Positions 46,440-57,351 of a stretch of DNA of 64,000 nucleotides are shown piece after piece. The stretch comes from Annona cherimola. Its lineage: Eukaryota > Streptophyta > Magnoliopsida > Magnoliales > Annonaceae. The notes beneath the pieces were generated by a model. It was not told the DNA's origin and searched no databases. It worked only from the letters and a program-made list of their open reading frames with translations. The stretch spans positions 19,259,764 to 19,323,763 of the forward strand of contig CM059972.1 in assembly GCA_030490835.1 (NCBI GenBank), read 5' to 3'. The position numbers and the translations under genes are program-made. Positions within the stretch are counted from its first letter, which is position 1, and every line of letters begins with the position of its first letter.

Positions 46440-47395
46440 TTGTCATTTACAAATGCAAAACTAAACTTAACTGATGGAACACTTGATTTTGGATATATTT
46501 GAAATTAATGAAATACTTAGTAGATATATATAAAAGATTCAAAACTTAACGGGTATAATTGTGATTAAAGATAAATATCATAGGTATATTTAAATTAACC
46601 CTCGTTTTTATTATGCTGTCCGATCCTACGCCGGAACAGCGTTCCCGGTGTAATGAGTTTGACCGAGAATAATTTTTTCTATTTTATTTTTGAATTTTTA
46701 TGCATATGCAAGCCCATTTTAAATTTTTACTTTGTAGATTTAGTAATTTTTTTAATTTACTTGATATTTTATTTGGATTTTTGAAAATCAAATTTCAAGG
46801 TATTTGCTAAAATAAAATAAAATACTAAACAAATTTAAATTTTACCAGATTTCATTAGTTTTTTTTTTTTTTTTTTTTTTTTTGTGATAGAGATACATAA
46901 ACTCTAGGTTGAGAGCTAGCAATATTCGTAAGTCTTACGTGTACGAATGCATTGCAAGAAAAACGCAGCCGACAGCAGGAGATCACGATCGTTTTGTTAA
47001 TGTATTATGTATGTTTTAAAATACTACAAAAAAAAAATCATTGGAAACGTATGCTTTGTAAAATTTGTACGCAGTAAAGTGCTTTTTCGTAGCTAGCATG
47101 AATAAGTAATGTCGATAAAAATAAGAAATAGTTTAGAATTGGAAAAAAAAAAGTTCAAAATAGATCAGGTTTTTTTTTTTTTTTATTGGGAAAATAGATC
47201 AGGTTACATGTACCTTACGAAACACTGCAGCATACGATCAAAGCCCCTTTTAAAAAGCGTCTCCCTGAAATTGGCATCCAGCCTTAGCAGTGAGCTCTGG
47301 CTCATAAAAAAACTCCCTTCTAAACAAAAATACTGCAAAATTTCGTTTTTAGTTTTTATATTTAAGATGTTTTCATATTAACACTGGACGTGATA
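46440..47395. other. Intergenic, nothing recognised
   Basis: It contains a T run of about 25 bases at 46859-46883 and other homopolymers. No gene. Confidence 0.45.
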
Positions 47396-47399
47396 TAGT

Positions 47400-47705
47400 G
47401 CACCGGGTGCAAAAATTTATTTTTTAAAATTTTTTTATACAATTATTAATCTAAGTATATTTAACGTATATAACATTTTTTACCATTTTTAGATATTTTT
47501 AGATATTTGTTTTTGATTTTTTTAAATAAGTGGCATTTTTGCAATTCATAAATTATGAAAATGTCACTTATTTTTAAAAAATCAAAAACAAATATCTAAA
47601 AATCTCCAAAAATGGTAAAATTAATACACATGTTAAATAAACTTAGATTAACAATTGTTTAAAAAAATTAAAAATAAATAAGCGCTGAAGCTAAATGCAT
47701 TTATA
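47400..47705. repeat. Foldback element with long palindromic core
   Basis: TTTTTGATTTTTTTAAATAAGTGGCATTTT near 47515 is the inverse of AAATGTCACTTATTTTTAAAAAATCAAAAA near 47570. Outer arms (AATCTAAGTATATTTAAC and TTAAATAAACTTAGATT) also pair. About 300 bp, non-coding. Confidence 0.75.
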
Positions 47706-47709
47706 TATC

Positions 47710-50415
47710 ATCTTCATTTTTATAGTTTATACATTCTCTTCGCAAAGTTTTCGATGACGTAAGAAAATACAACTGGCAGAAGATGTCGATTCGGTCACTT
47801 TATGATGTCTGCATATGTCGGTATTTTACAATATGTGGCACAGGATGCTTGTTCAGTCACTTTGCAATGTCTACAATCTGCACGCGTCAGAGGATTTATT
47901 TTCTACAAGGGATGATCGCAACTAGGTTTGGAAAACTACGATGCAATTTCGTTCCATCGGAATTTCCATTACTAAAATGTTCGCATTCTGTTGCTGTTTT
48001 TCTATTATTAGCTTGGACGTCGAATATTCGTAAAAAGGTTGGCAAGTTTTTCTCAAAAAAAAAAAAAAGAAAAAGAAAAGGTTGGCCAGTTGGTAAGAAA
48101 GCCTGAATGATACAATGAGTACGATGTCAATTCCACAGCTTGGAAATTTGTTGAATAGGCTGCCATGATACAACGGATGAAATGGAATTTCTTATTTAAA
48201 AAAAAATATATTCTTCTCATCTTCAATGCATAATACTCTTAATTCTCTTGGAGAATTTGCAAATATATCCACGTAATTTTATAAATTAAAATTGCAAATA
48301 ATCTCACACAATTTCACCATAATTGTAAATATGCTCACACCATTATAATGTTATTATTGCACCTATATTTACAAAGATACTTGAACTATACAGTATATTG
48401 ATAGTTTCAGAAATTAAATTGATATATTTAGTTTTTACATCTTTGCAAATACATCCACATTGCAACTATGCAGTCATAACGTCACAACTGCATGAATATA
48501 TTTACATGGATAGTCAAATTATATGAGATTATTTACAATTTTATAAACTATATAAATATATTTACAATTATAGACAAAACTATGTAAGTATATTTTCAAA
48601 TTATCTTTCCATTCTCCGTATTTTTTCTCAAATTCCACCACATAAGAATATTTTTTTCATTTCATCTCCTTAATCCATTTCCATCCATCCCAATCATCAT
48701 CAGGCCCATGTCTAGCTTAGATAGGAAATAGCCTATAGAGTCCCATCACGATCGATTATGTGATGATCAAGTCATTGTAGTTGGGTTGTTGAATCAGTAA
48801 TCTACTCATTCAATAGAATCATTGACTGTTGAATTGGATCTATCAAAATAAAAGTATATTATAAATAATTAAACATGCTACCAAAAATAACAATTAGCAA
48901 TACTTTTGCGTAGTCAAGAGAGTTGCACCTATCTTTCCACTTTGTAAAATAAACCCTTAATATTGACGCTATTATTTGTCTCTAAACTTGTCTAAAGGAA
49001 TCTTTTCCTTTGAAATTTGAGAGGAGGATTGATTTGGAAGATTCAAAACTTCCATTATGTCTAGAAACACTTGTTGAGGTAAAATTCATTTATTGTCATA
49101 CTCATGCTTTCTTAGGGATCTGGCGATGTGAGGACTTTCCATCTAACCTGTAAGTATTATATGCTTTATTATGTTTAGTCGGTATTTTGCATCTACATCA
49201 GCTAGTATTGGAAGTTTAGAACTCATACTTGGTTTTTAAGATCATATCTTTTACTAGTTAAGCTATGGCTTTTTATGTTATACCCTAGTCCTCTAAAGAG
49301 CCTAGGGATCCAATGACTTTTCGCCCAACTTATGTCGAGGCCCACTGCTTAAATAGGTGATAGGAATACTCTCAAAAACCAATAAAAGTTTTCGTTGTGA
49401 GTTCAAAAGTTAGTAACTGCCGATGCAAAAAAGCTAAGTAAAAGCAACAAAATGTACAATACCTGAATAGCGGACCCCCACATAAGCCGGATAGAAAGTT
49501 CTCGCACTGTAGAGCCAAACTATGGCATTTATTATATTAATAAAAGTTGTGTTTTGCTACCATTGTGTGACAAAAAATCTGACACAAATAGACTCAGTGA
49601 CATAATTTTTATTAAATTGTCATGTGGCTCAAGGTTCATGTTTTTCACCACAACCATTATATTATTATGGAGAGAAAATAATTATTAGCATCACTAATAT
49701 ATCTTTTATATGCAAAGATCATGATTAAACATGCCACAAAGTGTTTTATATAAAATTTAAAAATATCCATAGAAGTGTTGTTTCTGGGTGGGTTACACCT
49801 TTACAATGTAAAACTTTTGAACTTTGCTTGAATCTATTGAATAGAGTATTAAAACATCGTATAATTATATACGAACATTATTTTTGACTGACATAAATCT
49901 TTGATTGTGATGGTTTTTAGTTTTTTAACCATAAATATAATATTAAAAGTAACGAATGGGGTGGATTTTGTATAATACCAGTGGATAAGGCCAAAAAACA
50001 ACAAATATGTCAATTCATATACTACTAAAGTACTTCACTTATTTTATCATGGTCACAATAAATTATTTTTCACCTATTTGCGGTCATCTTTAAAACACAA
50101 AACGTGTTTAAATAATTCTTTTTCCAAGTCACAGACGCAGCCATGTGGCTGGCCCATGGATCAGCCCTATTATTTTTAGAATTTTTTTAATATTTTTCTG
50201 AACTTTATTATATAAAAAATATATAAGTTCGTGAGCACCGTTTAGAAAAGTTTATACAAAAATTTTGATTTATTTAAATGCATTTTGTTGAATTTTGAAA
50301 ATGAAGAAATTAATTTCTTGCACATTAGAAATCATCTTTTTAGCTGTAAAAACTCAGAAAATACAAAAAAAATTTATAATCTATCTAAGTAAAGCCACAA
50401 GCGTATTGTAAAAAG
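47710..50415. other. Gene-free AT-rich interval
   Basis: Frames at 47783-48106 (plus) and 47922-48173 (minus) contain homopolymer-encoded lysine or phenylalanine runs and no domain. No repeat with clear boundaries was found in the remaining DNA. Confidence 0.45.
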
Positions 50416-50422
50416 TTTGTTA

Positions 50423-50653
50423 ATGTGTTTGGCAACGGGGATAACTTTTTTACTTTCCACAACTATCATATTTTTTAATTATTTTTTTTACATTTTCCTA
50501 TATAAATACCCTACTTTTTAATCATTTATACACAATTATCCATATAACTAACCTATCTATTTTAACTTTATCCTTTTTTCATATCACATCATTTGATAAT
50601 TTTTATTTTCTAAAATTTTTCACCAAAAGTTTTATCCATTCCCAAACACACCC
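50423..50653 (+). repeat. MITE family A copy
   Basis: It runs from ATGTGTTTGGCAACGGGGATAA to CATTCCCAAACACACCC, about 230 bp, shortened internally relative to the 58590 copy. Confidence 0.7.
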
Positions 50654-50659
50654 AAATAA

Positions 50660-52290
50660 TAATAATGGAGGGCTCTTCCACGGGCCACCGCATGGAATCA
50701 GTCACCCACAGAGGTGTCCATGTCCAGACCAAAAGCCAGAGCGTAGGCCCAAAATGCACTCCTCGTGCGGACCGGGTGTCGCAGATCTCCCTCAGCTTTC
50801 CCATGGCCTTTATCTTTACGTGACACGGTCTCACATCCATGTTAGTGAGAGTAGCACTAGAATCACTCACACAAAAATTTAATTTTTATTTGATTCTATC
50901 GGCCTTAATATGTCTCTACCTTCCCATCAGAAAAAAATGTTTCTACCTTTATACTATTTCGAAATAGATAATTATAATTTCATATTCTAATATCAAAAAA
51001 ATTATAATTTCTTATTCACGTTCACGATATACCATAGAAAATACAATCCTTAGCTATAATTTACTTATCAATACAATAGCCCGTGTTCTGAAATTTCAGA
51101 ATTCACGCAAACCATTTTTTGAGGGTTCTTTTTTTTTTTTTAGGGTACAAGCAAACCAATTTTATTGCATCCATAATCAGTCCAGAACTACTACCAAAAA
51201 AAAAAAAAATCAGTCCAGAACTGGTTAGGTATTGAACCTTGTTTTGAATTCGGACTAAAATATGGTTAAGAATTTTAATGGACATGAGATAAAGATTTAC
51301 ATGGAAAAATATTAATCCTTCGTAAGAAAGATCATCCAAAAAATCACAGAACCGTGAGAGAGACGAATTCACTATGAAGAAGAAGTACGAATTACGATGT
51401 AGCATCCTGCGTGGGCGAGTACAAATTCGAGGTTGTATGTACTATTGTCTTTCTTACATAAATGATAAACACATACATATACTAGAATCTAATAAATGAA
51501 TTGGATCTTGCATATATCCTTAATTTGGAAAGCATTTATGCATCATTTTTTCCATATTAGTAAAGCCATTACCTTTCTTTTTAGGGTTAATTTCAAAAAA
51601 TAATTCATTACATTTGCCCTTAATTACAAACATATCTACTAAGTTTGAAAACTTTCACATATACCTGCTAAATATGAGTCAAATTTCAAATGTACTCATT
51701 CGGTCAGACATAATTAAAAAATCGTCATTATTCATCATATGAAATGTCTAAAATACCCCTTATTATTTAATGATAATAGTTATTCAACTATGATAGAAGT
51801 TGAACAATGTAAAAAAGCACATTTAATGCGAGAGAAAAGCTAGACAGAATGAGTTTTCGTGGTTTGGATATTGCACAAATCACAGTAAATATTAGGTTAA
51901 TCAAAGGTATTTTGTGATTTTAAAATTATTAAACGTTTATAACTGTCATAATAAGTATATTTGAAAATTTACTCATGCTTAGTGGGTATATTTGTAATTA
52001 ATGACAAATGTAGTGGGTATATTTAAATTAACCTTTCCTTTTATTACATCTTCATCTTACTTTTTTTTTTTTTTTTTCTTTTACTCCTCTTTTGCCGCCA
52101 AAAGCTAAACACACCCGGTGCAGGGATTTTTTTTTTGTTTTTTTTTGTGAAAAAGAAAAAAAATCTTTCTGATTGATGAAAATAATCCCAAATAAAGAGA
52201 AATGATCTGAATTACACACCAGCTTCGTATTTGGTGGGCCTTTACAAATGAACATGAGCCAGAAAGACTGGGCCCTTCGCCATTAAAGGA
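50660..52290. other. Intergenic, with a GC-richer patch at 50665-50870
   Basis: The patch has a minus-strand frame but no recognisable domain. The rest is AT-rich with several T runs (51129, 52063, 52128). Confidence 0.4.
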
Positions 52291-52317
52291 GAAACGCCGT
52301 TTTTAGCAGCTTCCATG

Positions 52318-52440
52318 CACGTGCCAGTGCATATCCCTACAAAATCTCAGCCGGGGATCATCCTTTCCATTTCTGCTCCCCCTCCTTCAATCTCTTCTCC
52401 CTATATAATCACCACCTCCCTTGCACCTCTTCACTCCCAA
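52318..52440 (+). promoter_or_regulatory. Probable core promoter of the MIR159/319 gene
   Basis: A G-box CACGTG lies at 52318-52323 and a TATA box CTATATAAT at 52401-52409. Pyrimidine-rich DNA with CACTCCCAAG follows about 25-30 bases later, typical of a plant Pol II start. The hairpin lies about 700 bp downstream on the same strand with no other gene between. Assignment to the miRNA gene is an inference from position. Confidence 0.55.
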
Positions 52441-53053
52441 GCTTTTTTTCTACACTTAATGCGTGGAATAGGATATGTGTTCTTGCTCTAGCGAGCAGAA
52501 AAGAAAGCGGGACAAAATCATGTGATCGAGCTAGCTTTTGCATGGGTGCAGTGAGTAGGAAATATTTCATTTCTCTCGAATATTATGGCAATGATTCAAT
52601 ACGCATGCGATGCTTTTTTATTTTAAACTTTTTTCTGAATTTGGGCCATTATTTTCTTTAACATCATTTGTTTTATCATATTGCTGAGAATTATTTTCAT
52701 GAGAAGTTTATATTTTATTGAAAATAAGTATCTTTTGAGAGTGAATATATAAAAATTTTCAAAAAGGTATAACATATAGTACATAAACGTTTTCAATATA
52801 TGTGATTTAAAATCATTAATAAATATATGCATGTGGATAAATGTTATAATTGACTTAGATTTGAAAAAATAATAATAATAAATAAGGGGCAAGTTGCATG
52901 GACACCGTATTGCATCATTCTCCTTTATTTATTATACATAGGTGCACGTTTCACGTGTGCTTTTGATTCTGCATGTAGGCTACTGCAGGTAGCCATATTC
53001 TAATTGTTATCGATTGGGTGTGTTTTCTTTTTGATTTGGTAGGGAATGAAAAT

Positions 53054-53074
53054 AGTAGTAGTAGTAGTAGTAAT
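53054..53074. repeat. (GTA)n microsatellite upstream of the miRNA hairpin
   Basis: About seven TAG/GTA units, interrupted at the end (TAATA). It lies about 35 bp before the hairpin base, so probably in the primary transcript. Confidence 0.85.
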
Positions 53075-53108
53075 ACCAATAAAAAGAAAGCGATGATATG
53101 AATAGTGA

Positions 53109-53291
53109 TGGATGGAGCTTCCTCTCAGTCCAAACCTAGAAGGTTGTGAGGTGCATACAGCTGCTGCTTCATGAATACCTTCGGATGTGCACTGCACGCA
53201 AGCTGGATGGCACATGTTGAGGGTGGGTATGAGACAGGAGCTGAGATCACCTCTGTCCCTTTTCTTGGTTGGATTGAAGGGAGCTCCATTG
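53109..53291 (+). ncRNA. MIR159/319: MIR159/319-family microRNA precursor
   Basis: The 3' arm carries TTGGATTGAAGGGAGCTCCA at 53269-53288. It differs from miR319 at position 6 (T for C) and at the last base, and shares the GGATTGAAGGGAGCTC core of miR159. The 5' arm has TGGAGCTTCCTCTCAGTCC at 53113-53131, which folds onto it. The stem continues upward: CCTAGAAGG pairs with CCTTTTCTTGG, TGAGGTG with CACCTC, and ACCTTCGGATGTGC with GCACATGTTGAGGGT, leaving a terminal loop near 53192-53212. The ~183-base foldback with the miRNA at the base of the 3' arm is diagnostic of this family. miR159 regulates GAMYB and miR319 regulates TCP mRNAs; which one this copy targets is open. Confidence 0.93.
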
Positions 53292-53399
53292 CCTTACATA
53301 TCATTTTTCTGGTCGTTTGCATCCATGCTTATATAATTTGTATAAAATTGTAAGTGTAACATAGCTTCTGAAAAAACTGTCTGGTTTACTTAGAATCGT

Positions 53400-56300
53400 A
53401 TGTGTTTCACTTCCACAATTAATTACTTTTCGTTTTCCCACTATTTATTTATTATCTTGCGCCCATTCTTAATTAATAGTTAATTTCCATTTTCCACCAC
53501 CAATTTATTACCTTTTGTTTCATTAAAAAAAGTATCTTCTGTGTGTTTCTGTTTTTTTTTTCTCAGTCCAACTCTCTATTTATGCATTTGTAATCATTGA
53601 TGTGTATTTTATACATGTACAGCTGATAGGTCTATGCAAGCTGATCAGTTAATTCAAGCATATATACTTTTTGTTAGGAGGATATAAAGAGCTTGCATGA
53701 GATGAGATGCGAATGTAATAATATATATTAAAAATTGAAAAATTATATTAAAAATATAAAAAATGCATTTGAAATTGAAAAAAATATATTAAGAATGAGA
53801 AATTCAAAACCACAAATATTCCATTCAAGATCCTAAGATCATTTGTAACGCCTCCTTGACGGGCACTTAGAATCTAATGTTGTAGCCACCAGGGATGTAC
53901 TTTGGTGGCAACTCATCTTTGCTCATGAATTTGACTTTCTTCTTTTCTATTTAGGTAGTGTAAAAGTTTTTTTTTTTTCTTCTATTTTGTGGAGATATTT
54001 GTAGTTTTTATCTTATGGGGGTTGTTATTCAAAAAAATTTCTTTATTATATGAGGATTATAAATGTGCTTGAATGAAATATATATTGTTGTGATGTATAT
54101 AAATATCCATGAGAAAAATCCAATGCTTTATTTTTTATATTCTTCTTTGATATATGGAGGACTTATGTGATTAGTATACTTCTTTAATGATGTGCCAGCG
54201 CGTTGGATTCGGCTTCGTACGTGTATAATTCTTCCTCAAATCTTTTAGCTAAAACAGAAAATCCGGGCCAAATTTCGCTTTCTACCTCCAAATTGCGCTG
54301 CCAAACAGGCTGGTTTTTATTTATAATTTTATAGACGTTTAACTTTCCCAGTTCCCCTTGATTTCTTATCCCATTTCCAACAATAATTGTTGATGGATCT
54401 ATATCAACAATTATTGTCTGAATGCTAATGAAATATGAGGTCGTATTATAGAAAAAATGGAAAATTATTATTATTATTATTATCATTATAAATTGAGCAT
54501 GCTTTTCTCCCAATACTTCAATTCCTCCATTGGGTCCCTAACTTGCCTCTGATGATCAGGACTTGCATCCAGCATTTACATTATGATTTTATAATTAATA
54601 TCAAAATAAATTTTTAGTAATTCTACAACTATAAAATCATATATTATTTAGAAATAAATTTTTAACTTTAATCGAAACAACCATAAATTATATTAGAGCT
54701 TGTTTATATTTTTCATTTATAATGGGGTTAACAGTTCATTTAATGGATTCCTAACGATATTGGTATAAGTAGAATTATAATGAAAATTTGTGGATATAAA
54801 AGGAATTTTTGAAAATTTACACATATAAATGAAATTATTAGTAAAATTCGTGGGCACGTAAGGAACTTACCTTCAAAAAATGTCTAAAAAACTACAGAAA
54901 AATTACTTTTTATTCATGGAATTCATCATTTAATTAGTTTACAGCTTACTAGCCACTGAATTGAAATAAGCACTATATAAGCACTATAGGAATACTTAGG
55001 AGAAAATGTGTATTTTTAAACAGGAAAATTTTACATGGCCAGATACTGCTTTTCTAAAACTATCCTCTTTTTGTATATTTTGTAAGGCAATGACGATTTT
55101 TGCAGCACGCAGTCTTGGTTCCTGAACCGGGTTGAAAATCGGGGTGGGTCCCAAAGGACTATACTTTTTATACCGAACCAAAAGGACTACTTTTTATGCA
55201 GAATATAGATAAGGCAAATCTGAACTTCACCATTTTTAAAATAATCTTGAGAAAAATTTTGGATTGAATTCACGTACAACAAGTTGAGTTGAAAAGTAAC
55301 TCACGTATATACTAAAAAAATTAAAAGTTAAATGCTTTAATATTTTACTATTTAATAGAGTAAAACACAATTATCATAATAAAACATTAATATAATTTTT
55401 TAATAATTTCGCTTGCAACTTAACCTTGATAAATATATATATCAACCTTTGAAAAAAATGATATACACGTAAATTTTGAATTATAATTAAAAATGCTAAA
55501 TTGTGAAATAATAAACTTATTCTTAAAAGATATAAATAACATAGATAATATATTTTATTTCATTGATAAATGACGTAAATAACATAACTTAAACAGCATA
55601 TACGTAATTAAGAAGCAAAAATATATTTATATAAATAAGTAAGAAAGTTAAATGTACATTAACAAAAACTATATTTAGATTAATAAGTCATTTAGAATTA
55701 AAGCATGAGTCTCAAATCCTCACTTATCCCATTGAACTGGTAAAACTTTCTGGACCATTACTTTAAAAAAGTAAGACAGGGCGAGTGACGGATCAACCCA
55801 ATACTACTTTCACCTGCATTCCCGACTACCAACAAGGGAACGCAGCGTATAACACTTTCATGAAATTTTTTTGATCGTGGTTTTTCAGGAAAAGTCTGAA
55901 AGTCACAAGTAACTACTGGCTTCCTTTTCCACGTCGATCTCGCTCACTTCCTCTCCCATCCCCCTGTCACGGTGATCGCCATTCAACATTTGGGAGTCAC
56001 CTCACAATCGCCTGTTTCTATTTTATTTCTAATATTTTCAACGATTTAGTACTTCAGCTGTATGTTATAATTTGTAAATATTAAAATACAATAAAACTAA
56101 ATGATCATTTCGTACTAGATTGAACAGTCACAAAAACATAATATTTTTCAAAAATTTTAAGTAAATGTTTATTCTATATATTTAATTTATGTAAAACTAT
56201 TTTTAAGATGTTTATATGTTTATTTGAAATTTTTAAACGTATGAGTGTTTTCAACCATTTAAAATGACCAAAATATTCATATCTTTAAAAATTCAAAATA

Positions 56301-56720
56301 AAAATATAAATATTTTCAAAATCAGTAAAACTTAATTTATGAATTAAATGTATCTAGATTAACAATTTTAAAAAATGAAAATACATTTTTCGAATTGGGC
56401 CTCTATAAAACACATATTTGTATTTATGGACACGACATGGATCATGATAACTAGCGATCACTTGAGAAGTCTTGAATCTTTTTTAAAAGTGATTATATTG
56501 CAGTCTAACTTTTAAGTCCTTGATATTTTCTTTTTCTTTTAAAATTAAAAAACAATTTGAGTTGGTGGGGTTCATGCCCAACCGTACCTAATCTCCACCC
56601 ACGCCTCCAATTTTAAAAATACGAAGCTCAAATTGGCTTGTTCCACCATTTGTGTTAGTAACAAAATTTACTAAAATTGTGATAAACTAAAATACAATTT
56701 AAAATTTTGAGATATTTTTA
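53400..56720. other. Gene-free interval between MIR159/319 and ACP
   Basis: AT-rich. Bases 54466-54484 hold a (TTA)n run. Bases 56160-56390 resemble the foldback family. A minus frame at 54184-54513 ends with a RFEEELYT segment vaguely like KIX domains, but has no supporting context. No gene supported. Confidence 0.4.
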
Positions 56721-56924
56721 AATACGACTAGTAAATAGATTTTAGTAGGGGGAAAAAAACCAGCATACGGCTGGGGCATATCGGTAATTTCAGTTCCGGA
56801 GCAAACGAAGCAAGTGCAACCGATGTGGGCAATTTAGTAAATTTCGTCTCCACCTCTCCCCACTCGTTCGAATTTCGATAGAAATTAGGCCGACAACCAA
56901 CCGTGCACCTCCTCCGCCAACCGA

Positions 56925-57260
56925 AACCTCCACGTGAGACCCGCATCAGATGTATCCAACAAGCCACGCGTGAATCACATCCAGTCTTTCAAGAAAATTC
57001 TCCTCAGCATTACTTACCAACGATGGACGGCTACGATAGACTTGCAGAAATCAGCTTCGGACGACCGTGAGTCATCAGCCCTGCAAGTTAACGAGCTTAT
57101 TTCTGTTCTCATGACGTCGTTACATCAAAGCGAATTCGGTGATGTACGGCTCAGATGACTCATGCGGTGGGTCCACGAGGCCCGCGCAAGTAAACAGCGA
57201 CTCGATTCGGTGGTCCGGCAGAGAGGGAAGAGCGCGGCCTTAAATACAGGGAGATGGAAG
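56925..57260 (+). promoter_or_regulatory. Promoter of the plastid ACP gene
   Basis: GC-richer DNA precedes the gene: a G-box CACGTG at 56931-56936, an ACGT-core bZIP-type site TGACGTCG at 57112-57119, and a TATA-like TTAAATA at 57240-57246. This places the transcription start near 57270 and gives a leader of roughly 80 bases before the ATG at 57352. Confidence 0.55.
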
Positions 57261-57351
57261 GATGGGAGTGTGCGTTGCTAGCTCTCCTGCATCTACCTTC
57301 CTGCTTCTTTTGCTGTGAGAAGAGTGTAGATTTGTTTGTTTTGTGTGAGGA

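Noticed and set aside
53000..53353. Open frames on both strands across the miRNA hairpin
   Set aside because: They are by-products of the inverted repeat and show no protein domain. The conserved element is the RNA.
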